DNA of 64,000 nt from Lactococcus allomyrinae (lineage in GTDB: Bacteria > Bacillota > Bacilli > Lactobacillales > Streptococcaceae): contig NZ_CP032627.1 in assembly GCF_003627095.1 (NCBI RefSeq), positions 992,001 to 1,056,000 of the forward strand, in the 5' to 3' direction. The notes beneath the pieces were generated by a model. That model made no database searches. It saw nothing but the letters and a program-made list of their open reading frames with translations, and had not been told where the DNA came from. Shown in pieces: positions 45,938 through 57,792 of this stretch (the first letter of the stretch is position 1; every line of letters begins with the position of its first letter). Both the position numbers and the translations under genes were made by a program.

Positions 45938-47107
45938 TTAAAAATACTTTTCTGTTTTTATCTCTTGATGGTTAAAATATTCCAGTAGACTTTGAGCGGA
46001 TTGAATATAGTATTCGACTGCTACAGGGATAACCTCATCTTTAACAATCATATCCGAAAAGTGAAGTCCTGAACTATCAGGTTGATTGGAACCAATAAAA
46101 GCAAATACACTTGGAGCTTGCTGCCTATAGTTAGCGAAATCTTCTCCTGCACTTGAAGGTTCTGGAACAACAAATAATTGATGCCATTGTCGAGTGGCTT
46201 CGCTCAAAACCCTTGTTAATTCTGGATCATTATAAGTTAGATCAGCCTCCATTTTCCATTTGATTTCTGCTGAAACAGCATAAGCTGCCGCTGTTGATTC
46301 TATAATTTTTGTAAATCTCTTTTTAGCGAGTTGGCGTGTTTCATCGGAGAATGTACGAATGGTTCCTTCAAACATGGCTTTATTTGGAAGAACATTCCAT
46401 GTGTTTCCAGATTCAATATGAGTCACCGATACTACCGCTGCTTTGAGTGGTGAAATATTTCTTGAAACAATCTGCTGTAGATTTTGAATAATTGCACTTG
46501 TTGCTAAAATAGTGTCTATACCTTCATGAGGATATGCGGCATGACTGCCACTCCCTACAACATTTACTTCGAACTGCTCAACTGCAGCCATAACTCCTTC
46601 TTCACGTAATCCAATAATTCCTGTACCGAGTGTTGGAATATTATGATAACCAATAAAAGCCTGCACATCAGAAACAAGACCACTTTCAAGGACTTGTCTG
46701 GCTCCTAGCCCGATTTCTTCTGCAGGCTGGAAAATTAATTTAACTGTTCCTTTAAGTTCCTTTTCATGTTCTTTTAAAATTTTTGCTGCACCCAAAAGAC
46801 TTGTCATGTGTAAATCATGACCACAAGCGTGCATTATTCCTTCATTTTTTGATGCGAAAGGTAAATTGGTTTGTTCATTGATTGGAAGTGCATCAATATC
46901 GGCACGTAGAGCAATGACTGGATTACCATCCCCGACTTTTGCGACTAGGCCTGTCTTTAAATCTCCATCTAGAATTTCTATATCCCAATCCATCAATTTT
47001 TGTTGGATGAAGGCGGTAGTTTTAACTTCATGTTCCGAACGCTCTGGATGGGCATGAAGATAATGTCTGATTTCTTCCAATTCTTTATTAAATTTTTCTT
47101 CAATCAT
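45938..47107 (-). CDS. M20-family metal-dependent amidohydrolase
   Basis: 389 residues. Metal ligands in ALRADIDALPI, ACGHDLHMTSLLG, FQPAEEIGLG (general base Glu-Glu) and a late SSAGEDFANY. This matches amino-acylase / N-acyl-amino-acid hydrolase / indole-acetyl hydrolase type enzymes that release amino acids from acylated forms. A dapE-type N-acetyldiaminopimelate deacetylase is the main alternative; the sequence does not settle the substrate. Confidence 0.88.
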   Translation of the reverse strand: MIEEKFNKELEEIRHYLHAHPERSEHEVKTTAFIQQKLMDWDIEILDGDLKTGLVAKVGDGNPVIALRADIDALPINEQTNLPFASKNEGIMHACGHDLHMTSLLGAAKILKEHEKELKGTVKLIFQPAEEIGLGARQVLESGLVSDVQAFIGYHNIPTLGTGIIGLREEGVMAAVEQFEVNVVGSGSHAAYPHEGIDTILATSAIIQNLQQIVSRNISPLKAAVVSVTHIESGNTWNVLPNKAMFEGTIRTFSDETRQLAKKRFTKIIESTAAAYAVSAEIKWKMEADLTYNDPELTRVLSEATRQWHQLFVVPEPSSAGEDFANYRQQAPSVFAFIGSNQPDSSGLHFSDMIVKDEVIPVAVEYYIQSAQSLLEYFNHQEIKTEKYF

Positions 47108-47122
47108 ACCATTTATTTTAAC

Positions 47123-47155
47123 AAAAATAGTGAAGCATTTAACTTCACTATTTTC
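47123..47155 (-). terminator. Terminator after oleate hydratase
   Basis: AAAATAGTGAAG-CATTTAA-CTTCACTATTTT, a perfect 12-bp stem with T-tail, between ohyA and the M20 gene start. Confidence 0.85.
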
Positions 47156-47173
47156 AATGATTAGATTTAATTT

Positions 47174-48937
47174 TTAAATCAAGCCAGCATCTTTTAAGAC
47201 TTCTTCTATGTATGTGCCTTTGAGTTTTTTCAATCCTAATTTCAGTGCTTGTTTTTTAATAAGTGGCAAATCCATTTCTTCTAGCTTTTTCTTATCTGAT
47301 AGATAGTATACTGAACCTGCAAGTGCCCGTAAATCATAAGCTGATGCATAAACTTCTGGTACTCCTCGGTCAACATCAAGAAGCTGATAGACGGCTTCCA
47401 TCGCTGTACGAACAGAGTATTCCGTAGTAAATACTGTATCTCTTTTGGTTTCTGCAAAATTTCCTAGAAAGGCAAGATTGACGGAGTCTTTTGGGACAAC
47501 AAGTGGACGATCTCCAGGCTCACGAAGCATAAAGTACGAGGTGATGAAAGGCATATAAACAGGAATTGTATTCGTATTTTCATGAACAAAATCAGCAATT
47601 TCATCAATAGGCATCCCCAGATGATAGAGTAATTCTTGCGTGATTTCTTCGCCTGTGCATTCTTCAATCGGTTTTTTGATGAAATTTCCTTCGGTATTGG
47701 AGAGTAAACCGTAAACCCAAGTCACAGTTTCTTGGTCTTTTTGTTCTTTAAAATGTGGCTGACGGTGGGTTGTAAATGACAGCAACCAATTGGAATCTTT
47801 CACTGTGATGATTCCACCTGTGACTACTTTTCCTGAGCGAAGTTCACGATGGGTTAATTTTTCAAAATAAGGCTGTATTTTTAAATTTTTCCATGTGACT
47901 GTTGCTGACACAAACCAGCTTTCTTTTGGTAAGTTCTGACAGAAAACGTCTGGATGACCAAATTCTTGTGACTGTGCTGACAGATTTTTCCAAAGTTTCC
48001 ATGAACCTCCAAGTTCGTGAGTAATGGGTGCTGGCTCAAGTGGTGAGCCTTGGGTGGAGCTTTCAGTGATTGAGCCATTAGTGACAAAGACCAAATCATT
48101 TTCTGTCAGTGCTGACGAACTTCCATCAGCAAATTTGATTGTTTTTGCGACTTTTTTATTTTCTGAAAAATCAACTTCGATATTTTCTACTTGTGAGCCA
48201 TAACGGAAATCAACACCTTGGCTTTGTAAATAAGTAATAAGGGGTTTGACCAACGATTCATATTGATTATACTTGGTAAATTTTAGTGCTGTAAAATCTG
48301 GCAAGCCTTTAATATGATGAATGAAACGCATAATATAACGGCGCATTTCAATTGCTGAGTGCCATTTTTCAAAAGCAAACATGGAACACCAGTAGAGCCA
48401 GAAATTTGATTCAAAAAACTCTTCCGTAAAGCAATCCTCGATTTTCTTGCCAACAAGTAATTCTTCTTTTGTCATAAATAACTTGACAATTTCATCTTGA
48501 GCTTTTGGACTTAGTGTGAATTGTCCATCATCGGAAACACGGTGTCCGCGTTTATGAATGATTCTACAATTTGATGAATTAGGGTCTTCTTTGTCTAAAT
48601 AATAAAATTCATCCAAAACGGACGCATTGTCCATTTCAAGTGATGGAACTGACCTGAAAAGATCCCAAAGGCATTCAAAATGATTTTCCATTTCACGGCC
48701 ACCACGCACAACAAAACCATCATGAGGAATAAATGAGCCATCTAATGAACCACCAGATAGTGTAAGCTCTTCCAAGATGTGAATGTTAGATCCAGACATT
48801 TGCCCATCACGAATGAGAAATACCGCAGCTGCAAGCCCCGCAAGACCTGCTCCCACAATATAGGCTGATTTTCCTTCGACATTTCCCGGCTTTTTAGGAT
48901 GCACAAAAGCCTCATAATTTCCATTAGTATAACGCAT
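47174..48937 (-). CDS. Oleate hydratase (myosin-cross-reactive antigen family)
   Basis: 587 residues from ATG 48937, behind GGAGGA. FAD-binding Rossmann motif [18 protein letters not shown] (about 30-48), then GGSLDG and [19 protein letters not shown], typical for the family. It hydrates the cis-9 double bond of oleic/linoleic acid to 10-hydroxy fatty acids, a detoxification step. Full family length. No partner gene seen nearby. Confidence 0.93.
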   Translation of the reverse strand: MRYTNGNYEAFVHPKKPGNVEGKSAYIVGAGLAGLAAAVFLIRDGQMSGSNIHILEELTLSGGSLDGSFIPHDGFVVRGGREMENHFECLWDLFRSVPSLEMDNASVLDEFYYLDKEDPNSSNCRIIHKRGHRVSDDGQFTLSPKAQDEIVKLFMTKEELLVGKKIEDCFTEEFFESNFWLYWCSMFAFEKWHSAIEMRRYIMRFIHHIKGLPDFTALKFTKYNQYESLVKPLITYLQSQGVDFRYGSQVENIEVDFSENKKVAKTIKFADGSSSALTENDLVFVTNGSITESSTQGSPLEPAPITHELGGSWKLWKNLSAQSQEFGHPDVFCQNLPKESWFVSATVTWKNLKIQPYFEKLTHRELRSGKVVTGGIITVKDSNWLLSFTTHRQPHFKEQKDQETVTWVYGLLSNTEGNFIKKPIEECTGEEITQELLYHLGMPIDEIADFVHENTNTIPVYMPFITSYFMLREPGDRPLVVPKDSVNLAFLGNFAETKRDTVFTTEYSVRTAMEAVYQLLDVDRGVPEVYASAYDLRALAGSVYYLSDKKKLEEMDLPLIKKQALKLGLKKLKGTYIEEVLKDAGLI

Positions 48938-49170
48938 ATTATCCTCCAAATACTTTGATTAGCAAAGCATCTTTTCTTGATTATAAGCTGCCATTTGGTC
49001 ACTCATAATCTTTATTCTGTTGTTATTTTTATCATAATACAATAGGAAAACGATTGCAAGAGATAGTTTTATTTTTTAGACACTGTGTCTATTTTTGTCT
49101 AATATTCAAAAAAATACTGACAGATATTCTGTCAGTAAACTTTCATCATCTTTTATATTTACAAAAATAA

Positions 49171-49205
49171 AAAAAGCACTGACAGAATTTCTATCAGTGC
49201 TTTTC
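49171..49205 (-). terminator. Terminator of the dnaK operon (CTGTCAG type)
   Basis: AAAAGCACTGACAGA-ATT-TCTATCAGTGCTTTT, imperfect long stem with flanking A/T-runs, 19 bp after the dnaK stop. It contains the ACTGACAG element. Confidence 0.85.
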
Positions 49206-49223
49206 ATAGTTTATCGGTAAATA

Positions 49224-51068
<1,845 letters not shown>

Positions 51069-51129
51069 TTATTTTTTAATTATTTTTATTTTTTTATAGT
51101 TTATTGTCATCTCGGACAATCTATATTGC

Positions 51130-51675
51130 TTATTGCGCCACTACAACCATCGCTGGACGAAGAATGCGGTCATGGAGCTTATAACCTTTTTGGAAAACTT
51201 GTGCTACTGTATCTGTCGGATGTTCTTCGTCCGCTTCAACGGTTTGAACGGCCATGTGGAAGTTAGGGTCAAAAGGTACACCCTCAGCCGCGACTTCTTC
51301 AACACCTTCTTCTTTAAGTGCTGCTTTCAGGCTTTCTTGTACCATTTCAAGTCCTTTTTTGACATCTTCTGTAAGACCTTCAACAGCAAGAGCACGTTCC
51401 AGATTGTCAAGTGAAGGCAAGATTTTCTTAGCCAAATCTTGTGAACGATATTTCACAAGTTGAAGACGTTCTTCATTGCCTCGGCGCTGAACATTTTGCA
51501 TTTCAGCTGACACACGTAAGAATTTGTTTTCCCACTCTGAAGCCAACTGTTGTGCTTCTTCAACTTCGTTGATTTCTTCCTCGACAATATCCTCAAGTGC
51601 TTCTTCTGTCAAGCTTTCCTCAACTTGCTCATTTTCGACTTTTTCTCTATTCTTGTCTTTAATTTCTTCGGACAT
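51130..51675 (-). CDS. grpE: Nucleotide exchange factor GrpE
   Basis: 181 residues from ATG 51675 with GAGGAGGG upstream; the longer in-frame start at 51708 has none. Acidic N-terminus, long coiled coil ([20 protein letters not shown]), then the conserved end [20 protein letters not shown] and MVVVAQ. Releases ADP from DnaK. Between hrcA and dnaK. Confidence 0.97.
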   Translation of the reverse strand: MSEEIKDKNREKVENEQVEESLTEEALEDIVEEEINEVEEAQQLASEWENKFLRVSAEMQNVQRRGNEERLQLVKYRSQDLAKKILPSLDNLERALAVEGLTEDVKKGLEMVQESLKAALKEEGVEEVAAEGVPFDPNFHMAVQTVEADEEHPTDTVAQVFQKGYKLHDRILRPAMVVVAQ

Positions 51676-51704
51676 ATGCCCTCCTCTTTTGAATAAATTT
51701 TTTA

Positions 51705-52748
51705 TCATTTTCTAATTTCATAATGATTACCATCAAGATAACGGTAATAATCGGTTAGTTTCATTGTCAGCACTTTAGCTACTAAATCTAAGATGGACAT
51801 GATACGTTGATAATCCATCTCAACTGGACCAACTACTGTTAGAGTACCTAGACCACGATAAGGAATAACAAATTTTTGTGAAATAATCGTTAAATTTTTC
51901 ATGTATTTTTCATCATTATCAAATTTTACTGCACGCATTTCATCATTGTTCGTGATTTCACGAATCTCATGGAGCATTCTTTCATCATCGCTGAATAATT
52001 TATAAAGTTCTGAGAGATTTTCTGTTGCATAATCAAAAATATTTTTACGACCTGCAACGGTCAGACGTTCTACAAATAAGTCATTAAAAATTGATTCAAA
52101 AAGTTGTAACACTTCACTTGTTACTTTGAAATAACGCTGAACAATTTGCGGAATCTCAGTTCTTAATGTGTAATGAATATCAATCACTTTCTTTCCTACT
52201 AACCGCTCTTTGACAAGTTGAGTAAAAACTTGCAAATCTGCTTCCGTCATGGATTTTGGCAGGATAAATTGATCGGTTCTAACTTCTCCCGTTCCTAATG
52301 TAATCACTGATAATACCGAATGATTATCTAACATCACCATTTCAAAAGAAGCTAGACTTTGTTCGCGTTGTGGAACATTCAAAACAAAACTAGTCAATCC
52401 CGTCAGCACTGACAAAGTATGCGCTGCCGTTTCAAAAAGGTCAGATAAGCGATAAAATTCACCATCAAAAGCTTTCATTACTTTAAAAAGGTCATTTTGA
52501 CTAAATTCTTCAAGCTGAATGACATTTTCAACAAAGTATTTATAGCCAGAGATACTTGGAACCCGACCGCTTGATGTGTGCTCTTTTTGTATTAATCCAA
52601 GATTTTCAAGCACTTTCATATCATTTCTGATGGTTGCACTTGAAGCTTGAATACTATCAAGGAGAGCCTTTGAACCAATCGGCGTATGCTCTTTCGCATA
52701 GAGTGAAACAATCAGATTTAAGATTTGTCTTTGACGTTCTGTAATCAT
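51705..52748 (-). CDS. hrcA: Heat-shock repressor HrcA
   Basis: 347 residues. Winged-helix N-terminus ([39 protein letters not shown]), then the HrcA sensor domain ([19 protein letters not shown]). Binds CIRCE to repress the chaperone operon at normal temperature. Two CIRCE sites and a consensus promoter lie upstream, with an unusual repeat-filled leader between them and the gene. SD AAAGGAG. Confidence 0.96.
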   Translation of the reverse strand: MITERQRQILNLIVSLYAKEHTPIGSKALLDSIQASSATIRNDMKVLENLGLIQKEHTSSGRVPSISGYKYFVENVIQLEEFSQNDLFKVMKAFDGEFYRLSDLFETAAHTLSVLTGLTSFVLNVPQREQSLASFEMVMLDNHSVLSVITLGTGEVRTDQFILPKSMTEADLQVFTQLVKERLVGKKVIDIHYTLRTEIPQIVQRYFKVTSEVLQLFESIFNDLFVERLTVAGRKNIFDYATENLSELYKLFSDDERMLHEIREITNNDEMRAVKFDNDEKYMKNLTIISQKFVIPYRGLGTLTVVGPVEMDYQRIMSILDLVAKVLTMKLTDYYRYLDGNHYEIRK

Positions 52749-52751
52749 ACT

Positions 52752-52988
52752 GCTCCTTTCTGTCGCAGTGAAGACATTTTGCTGGGCAAAATTTTATCCG
52801 CAACCTCAAAGCTTCCTTCGGGCGCTTCGAGCTCCTTTCTGTCGCAGTGAAGACATTTTGCTGGGCAAAATTTTATCCGCAACCTCAAAGCTTCCTTCGG
52901 GCGCTTCGAGCTCCTTTCTGTCGCAGTGAAGACATGTTGTCGGGCAAAATTTTATCCGCAACCTCAAAGTTTCCCTTGGGCATTTTGT
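52752..52988. repeat. Three 79-bp tandem repeats in the hrcA leader
   Basis: Period 79 bp; copies 1 (52752) and 2 (52831) are identical, copy 3 (52910) is diverged at its far end. On the transcript each unit holds an SD-like AGAAAGGAGC and a hairpin ATTTTGC-CCA-GCAAAAT. The copy nearest hrcA supplies the actual SD of hrcA. Located between the promoter and the gene, so all copies are in the 5' UTR. Confidence 0.9.
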
Positions 52989-53024
52989 GTCTCTTTCACT
53001 TGCAGAGCATCGTCATTTTCTGAT

Positions 53025-53051
53025 TTAGCACTCTAACCTCTCAAGTGCTAA
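53025..53051. promoter_or_regulatory. CIRCE operator 1
   Basis: TTAGCACTC-N9-AAGTGCTAA, one mismatch from the consensus. It lies just downstream of the -10 box at the expected transcription start. Confidence 0.92.
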
Positions 53052-53058
53052 CAAAGCT

Positions 53059-53087
53059 ATTATAACCCTTTGTTTATTGCTTGTCAA
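53059..53087 (-). promoter_or_regulatory. Promoter of hrcA-grpE-dnaK
   Basis: TTGACA (53082-53087), 17-bp spacer, TATAAT (53059-53064) on the minus strand, flanked by CIRCE on both sides. Confidence 0.92.
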
Positions 53088-53104
53088 GAAAAAAGACGTA
53101 AAAA

Positions 53105-53131
53105 TTAGCACTCTTTTTAACAGAGTGCTAA
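53105..53131. promoter_or_regulatory. CIRCE operator 2
   Basis: TTAGCACTC-N9-GAGTGCTAA, perfect consensus, just upstream of the -35 box. It may also act as a hairpin at the end of the adjacent minus-strand gene. Confidence 0.95.
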
Positions 53132-53158
53132 TTTATTTTTTATACAACTTTTTCTTTG

Positions 53159-53563
53159 CTACATCAGGCGAAGCTCTCTAGAAGTCTGCCAGATGTTCAT
53201 CAGTGTAATGATGATGACAGCAATAACAAAAGCATTCTCAAATCTAATCTCATGACTGACAAATAATATGACATAGTCTAAAAGCAAGAAAGCGGTGATA
53301 ATTTCTAGCAAAACAAAAGTCACACGCCAAAATTTAATCAGAAGAAAGATTAACAGTGCAAAAATTGCAAGATAAAGCAAATTTTGCCAAGCTGTCAGTG
53401 CTGACAGAATCTGGTCAGTAAGTGATTTAACATTTACAAAAATATTATTTAAAAAATGAGTGAAAAAATTATCATGTTTTATCAATATTTTAATCATTTC
53501 AACAGTAGCATAGATGAAAAGTGCCACATTAGCATAGAGTAACAACCATACTTTACTGAACAT
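53159..53563 (-). CDS. Membrane protein, unknown, next to carboxypeptidase gene
   Basis: 134 residues from ATG 53563 (AAAGGA six bases upstream; the longer frame opens with TTG). Three or four membrane segments (VWLLLYANVALFIYATVEMI, YLAIFALLIFLLIKFW, LEIITAFLLLDYVILFV, AFVIAVIIITLMNIW). No family recognised. Starts 18 bp after the VanY-type gene stop, so likely co-transcribed with it. Confidence 0.7.
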   Translation of the reverse strand: MFSKVWLLLYANVALFIYATVEMIKILIKHDNFFTHFLNNIFVNVKSLTDQILSALTAWQNLLYLAIFALLIFLLIKFWRVTFVLLEIITAFLLLDYVILFVSHEIRFENAFVIAVIIITLMNIWQTSRELRLM

Positions 53564-53581
53564 TTCCAATCCTTTCAAAAT

Positions 53582-54391
53582 TTAAGCTGGAAGTAACTTG
53601 AGATATTCTTCCAGAGTTAAATGATGCTCCGTCATATATTTAGCATTTTCAACACCCACATAGCGAAAATGCCAGTCCTCATAGTGTACGCCTGTCGATG
53701 CTTCTCCTCCCTTGAAAAAGCGAAGGACAAAACCATAAGTCGGTGCAAGCGCTTGAACTTTTGCTGCAATATCTACGGGTTCAGCATTTAGACTGTCCAC
53801 AGTGCTCATGTCAATCGCAAGTCCTGTTTGATGCTCTGATGAACCTGGGGGTTGAGAGTAGGTTTGGACATTTTTAATGGCTTCTTCCTTAGAAATCTGT
53901 TGCCCCGTTTGCTTTACCGTTCCATATCCAGCCATTTCCTGTGAAATATACATATTATAAAGTTCTTCCTGATAAGCAACTGAGCGATAACCCGAAATCA
54001 AATGTTCCGCTGGTGAAATTTGTTTAGCAGCTGCTAGGAAATCTTGAGTTGCTTTTTCAATTCTTGCATCGACTTGTTTGCCATCAACCGTTGCAAGCAC
54101 TGGATTCATCTCAGCTTTTATATTTTCTCGATTGACAAGAACCAAGTCCCAATCTGATTGGTGAGCATTTGGTAAATCTGTTTTTTCACTTTCAGATGTT
54201 TTTGAAGTTGATGATGAACTGACAGAACTTTTGTCAGTACTGACGGTTTGTAAGCTCGATTTTTCCGGCTTTTGTAAGCTCTTAAAGATAATAAATGTTG
54301 ACAAAAGAACAATTATCAACAACGCTAAAAGAATCAATACCGTTTTTTTACTTTTTGTTCTTGATTTTTCTCGTCTAGTTCTGTAAGGCAT
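53582..54391 (-). CDS. D-alanyl-D-alanine carboxypeptidase, VanY/DacB-like
   Basis: 269 residues. Basic head and membrane anchor (about 18-38), a Ser/Lys-rich linker, then the VanY zinc-peptidase domain: SGYRSVAYQEELY, SSEHQTGLAIDMS (metal His and Asp) and EDWHFRYVG (second His; the usual EPWHFRY has Asp for Pro). Trims terminal D-Ala from cell-wall peptides. Overlaps the phosphoglycerate-mutase-like gene by 17 bp. Confidence 0.9.
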   Translation of the reverse strand: MPYRTRREKSRTKSKKTVLILLALLIIVLLSTFIIFKSLQKPEKSSLQTVSTDKSSVSSSSTSKTSESEKTDLPNAHQSDWDLVLVNRENIKAEMNPVLATVDGKQVDARIEKATQDFLAAAKQISPAEHLISGYRSVAYQEELYNMYISQEMAGYGTVKQTGQQISKEEAIKNVQTYSQPPGSSEHQTGLAIDMSTVDSLNAEPVDIAAKVQALAPTYGFVLRFFKGGEASTGVHYEDWHFRYVGVENAKYMTEHHLTLEEYLKLLPA

Positions 54392-55073
54392 TTAATTTTT
54401 GATTTCCTAAAGTTCTATAGCTCATATCGCCAACAAGTCCAACGGTAAATTTACCATCTTCAAAAGTCAAATGTGTCACCGACCCATTATCTAATCCGCG
54501 AGGTCGTGGCAGCTCTGGATTAATAAGCTTAACAAAGCTGCCAATCGTCATCCCATGACTAACAATAACGATATTTTTACTTCCAGTGGTTTCTGCTTCA
54601 CGCGCAATATCAGTAAAGCCCTCAATAATGCGCCCAGAGAGCTTTTCCCAAGGCTCTGCCCAACCTGCAGTATCCACTGCAAAAATAGCATTAGCAATTT
54701 TTTCATCATCTGGAAATGTACCATTAAATGAGCCATTTTCTGCAAAAATTCGTGGTAGGACGCCATCAAACAGTTCTCCATCATAGCCACCATCAAATGA
54801 CCCAAAACACCACTCACGAATGCGTTTATCAAACCTGTAAGGAATTCCCTCATTGTCAGAATGGCTCAAAATAAACCCCATGGTTTGAATTGTTCTTCCA
54901 GAATCTGAAGAATAAGCTCGGTCAAACTTAATTTCTTTCTCTTTAAACCCTAATCCTAACTCTATGATTCCAAGCTCTCCAGCCTCCGTCAATGGCGTAT
55001 CGGACCAACCTTGCGCCCGTCCAATTGTATTGAACATTGTTTTACCATGTCTTACCAAATAAATATTTACCAT
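54375..55073 (-). CDS. Histidine phosphatase (phosphoglycerate mutase-like)
   Basis: 232 residues. Catalytic VRHGKTMFN (His9), YSSDSGRTIQTM, and VIVSHGMTIGSFVKL with the second His. This is the broad-specificity GpmB-like group rather than glycolytic GpmA, as length and motifs differ. Substrate unknown. First gene of the unit with the carboxypeptidase. Confidence 0.85.
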   Translation of the reverse strand: MVNIYLVRHGKTMFNTIGRAQGWSDTPLTEAGELGIIELGLGFKEKEIKFDRAYSSDSGRTIQTMGFILSHSDNEGIPYRFDKRIREWCFGSFDGGYDGELFDGVLPRIFAENGSFNGTFPDDEKIANAIFAVDTAGWAEPWEKLSGRIIEGFTDIAREAETTGSKNIVIVSHGMTIGSFVKLINPELPRPRGLDNGSVTHLTFEDGKFTVGLVGDMSYRTLGNQKLNALQN

Positions 55074-55401
55074 TTTAAGTGAACATCAAGTTCTTTAGAC
55101 TCACTATACTACCCATGCCTATTCGTCCAACTTTTTAAAGAGACAAGACAAAGTAGAATGCTCTATGGTACCAAAATGCTGAGGATTCAGTAAGGCAACA
55201 AGTGAGTAACTCGTCACCTACACTTTTGCACTATGAAATTACAAATCAACATTAATGTATTATTGCTTTCACACGAGTTTACCTTTCCCTCATTCCGAAA
55301 GCAACTGCGATTAAAGTTAAACAGTATTTCAACAAATTAGACATAGATTGTGAATCTTAAGAGTACTCTCAGTATCCTCCTTTTTCCCTTTTCGACATTT
55401 G
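55074..55401. other. Gene-free stretch before the 119-bp repeats
   Basis: No convincing frame, promoter or structured RNA seen. The AT-rich sequence leads into the tandem repeats. Confidence 0.5.
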
Positions 55402-55787
55402 TAATCGTTTAACCTAATTATAACAAGATGTGAGTATGATTTGCAAGAAATGATGGAAAATAGAAAATCTTGGAGAGAAACAAAGTTTCTTGTAGAGATT
55501 TATCTTTTTCACTCATTTCTAATCGTGCGAACTCAGTTATATCAAGATGTGAGTACGATTTGCAAGAAATGATGGAAAATAGAAAATCTTGGAGAGAAAC
55601 AAAGTTTCTTGTAGAGATTTATCTTTTTCACTCATTTCTAATCGTGCGAACTCAGTTATATCAAGATGTGAGTACGATTTGCAAGAAATGATGGAAAATA
55701 GAAAATCTTGGAGAGAAACAAAGTTTCTTGTAGAGATTTATCTTTTTCACTCATTTCTAATCGTGCGAACTCAGTTATATCATCATG
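55402..55787. repeat. 119-bp tandem repeats, three units plus a partial
   Basis: Period 119 bp, nearly identical units (for example TGCAAGAAATGATGGAAAAT at 55442, 55561, 55680). One unit recurs in inverted orientation at 60363-60530. Read on the minus strand the junction is CACATCTTGTTATAATTA, the same 15 bases (ATCTTGTTATAATTA) as the promoter region of the prenyltransferase gene. Open frames inside are by-products of the repeat. Confidence 0.9.
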
Positions 55788-55945
55788 TGAAACTGTTTGT
55801 CCAGAACTTACAAAAATATAAATCAAACAAACTAGGAATATCAGTGATTTATCCTTATTTTTTTACGGTACTATGGCAAGCTTCGTAGCATTTTTAGTCA
55901 AAAGAAAAGACCAAGAGAATAACATCTTGGTTTAAGAAAATAATT

Positions 55946-56488
55946 TCAATATTCTTCGTCTTCATCCTCATCTTCGCTTTCCCAAGCTCGTGAGAATTCC
56001 GCATTACCAAATAATGAAGCCAATCCGCTGACCTGCTTCAGACGTAACAATTCTTCTTTATCCATACCAATGTGAGTCATAATCCAACGGTCACTCATAC
56101 CTGACTCCACCAATTGTCGTACAATATCTGTCATCAGTTCGATAGAATGTGTTCCGCGTGCTCGGTTGTGGCGAATAGTACTTGCAATACGATCTGTCAA
56201 TGGACGGTCAATAACCGAAACTGGAAGACATCCCTGTTCACGATCTGCAATAATTTTGGAATTTTTCATCACAAGGTAACGGTGAAATCCATCAACAATC
56301 TCGTAGATATCTTCTTCTTTTTCATAGTAGCACACGATTGGCATCGTATATCCATCTTCCAAAATTGAGCGTTCCAATAATTGCATCTCAGGTAGAGCCG
56401 TCACGTTAGGATTGTATGCATTCGCTCGAATTTTTTCAAAAGGAACTCTGATGACTTGATAAGCCGGACTTATAAAATCGCTCCCCAT
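55946..56488 (-). CDS. IbrB-like ParB/sulfiredoxin-fold protein
   Basis: 180 residues. ParB-like N-terminal domain (VIRVPFEKIRANAYNPN, IVDGFHRYLVMKN with the GxHR core, STIRHNRARGTH), a helical part, and a very acidic tail (ESEDEDEDEEY). Matches IbrB of the IbrA/IbrB pair. The ParB/sulfiredoxin fold binds nucleotides and DNA; exact role unknown. Overlaps the IbrA-like gene by 19 bp. Confidence 0.82.
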   Translation of the reverse strand: MGSDFISPAYQVIRVPFEKIRANAYNPNVTALPEMQLLERSILEDGYTMPIVCYYEKEEDIYEIVDGFHRYLVMKNSKIIADREQGCLPVSVIDRPLTDRIASTIRHNRARGTHSIELMTDIVRQLVESGMSDRWIMTHIGMDKEELLRLKQVSGLASLFGNAEFSRAWESEDEDEDEEY

Positions 56489-57792
56489 TTTTCCATTGCC
56501 TCCTGTTTCTTTTGTAATTCATCTTTTGTTTGACCAAAACCCATATATTGACAAGAAGTATCATTTTTCAAAATCGTGATACACATCCTCTTATAAGAAG
56601 GAACAAGTCGAAAGCTCTGGATTGGAACGTCATCTGGATAAGCTTTAAATCGGATTACTTCATAATCTTGCTTATATTTCCGATTATTTTTGGGTGCACC
56701 AAGTCGCTCAAATTGTAATGATGTTTTTGCTAGTTCATCTATAATTGTCGTGGGTAGAGCACCACCTTTTTTAGTCCAATAATGAATAGACGAACAAAAT
56801 TTTTTCAGATAAATTTTCCGAGTTTCTGGCGGTAGGGTCATTAACAAAAAATCAACATAACTTTCCCAATTATGCCCTTTAGGAAGGGTAACGCCACGAT
56901 AACCCATCGCCGATGTCCCACCGTACAAAGAAGCAAAATTTGCTCCATTGACACGTCCTACTAATTTGCCCCAAGTTTCTGGCTCGATTGCCTTGTATAA
57001 TTTTAAAGATTGGACACCACATTGATGAAAAGGGTTAGCAACACGCATTGATTTAAAAGGCACACCTGCTTGTAAGTATAAATCGTATAAATGATTATAA
57101 TCAAATCCAAACTTTTTATTGGCAATCCAGACATCCTCAAAAAGCCAATCATAAAGAGGATAGAAATTGAATACATTATGAGCGATGCGTCGGCTATAAG
57201 GGATGGTACCAAACCTTGAAAATGTTTCTTTCCTAGTCACAGCATTGTAGCGATTAAGACTTTCTTGCGCTCTAATCCCGACCAAAACAGCAGTTCTTTT
57301 GGCACCAGATTTTTGATGGACCCATTGACAAAACTTACTTTGAAAATCATAGTCTGACATTCCTACTTCAAAGAAAGGAAATTCTTGATTTTCTAATGAA
57401 ATCGCACCTTTAGGAATTGAGCTGACCCAAATTTCTTCGTGTTCAGGATCCCAAGGAAGCCAAGTAGATTGATACATTGAAATACCACAAGAGGCCGAAA
57501 CTGGAAGGCAAACATGATAATAATCGAAATTGGGAAATTTTCCAATGCACCGATGGACATAATCTTTAGTTTGTTGATAATTTCCTTCGTAATCTAAATA
57601 GAAAACTGAAACTTTGATTTGTTTTTCTGCTAGATGATGCGTTTCATAATACTGATGGACAAGTTCCAACATTACTCCTGAATCTTTCCCACCCGAAAAA
57701 GAGACTACAATATGCTCAAAATGTTTAAAAATATATTCTAGTCGTTGGTTAAATGCTTCATAAACATTTTCTTTCTGGTAAACTTTCGCCAC
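56470..57792 (-). CDS. IbrA-like PAPS-reductase-family protein
   Basis: 440 residues from a GTG at 57792 (AAAGGGTGG upstream), giving AKVYQKENVYEAFNQRLEYI, the usual family start; an ATG 39 bp farther out is an alternative. PP-loop VVSFSGGKDSGVMLELV, then family-specific blocks (IPYSRRIAHNVFNFYPLYDW, GVPFKSMRVANPFHQCGVQS). A PAPS reductase/ATP pyrophosphatase fold that activates a substrate with ATP. Pairs with IbrB; such pairs are often on mobile elements, but no phage genes are next to it. Confidence 0.82.
   Translation of the reverse strand: MAKVYQKENVYEAFNQRLEYIFKHFEHIVVSFSGGKDSGVMLELVHQYYETHHLAEKQIKVSVFYLDYEGNYQQTKDYVHRCIGKFPNFDYYHVCLPVSASCGISMYQSTWLPWDPEHEEIWVSSIPKGAISLENQEFPFFEVGMSDYDFQSKFCQWVHQKSGAKRTAVLVGIRAQESLNRYNAVTRKETFSRFGTIPYSRRIAHNVFNFYPLYDWLFEDVWIANKKFGFDYNHLYDLYLQAGVPFKSMRVANPFHQCGVQSLKLYKAIEPETWGKLVGRVNGANFASLYGGTSAMGYRGVTLPKGHNWESYVDFLLMTLPPETRKIYLKKFCSSIHYWTKKGGALPTTIIDELAKTSLQFERLGAPKNNRKYKQDYEVIRFKAYPDDVPIQSFRLVPSYKRMCITILKNDTSCQYMGFGQTKDELQKKQEAMEKWGAIL

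Noticed and set aside
52752-52988. Possible CRISPR or tRNA cluster
   Set aside because: 79-bp direct repeats without spacers; no cloverleaf or CCA-type 3' end.
55402-55787. Possible CRISPR array
   Set aside because: Units of 119 bp follow each other directly without spacers, and no cas genes are near.
55470-55888. Two repeated open frames of 73 and 99 codons
   Set aside because: They arise because the 119-bp repeat lacks stops across units; no SD, no recognisable protein, content simply repeats.
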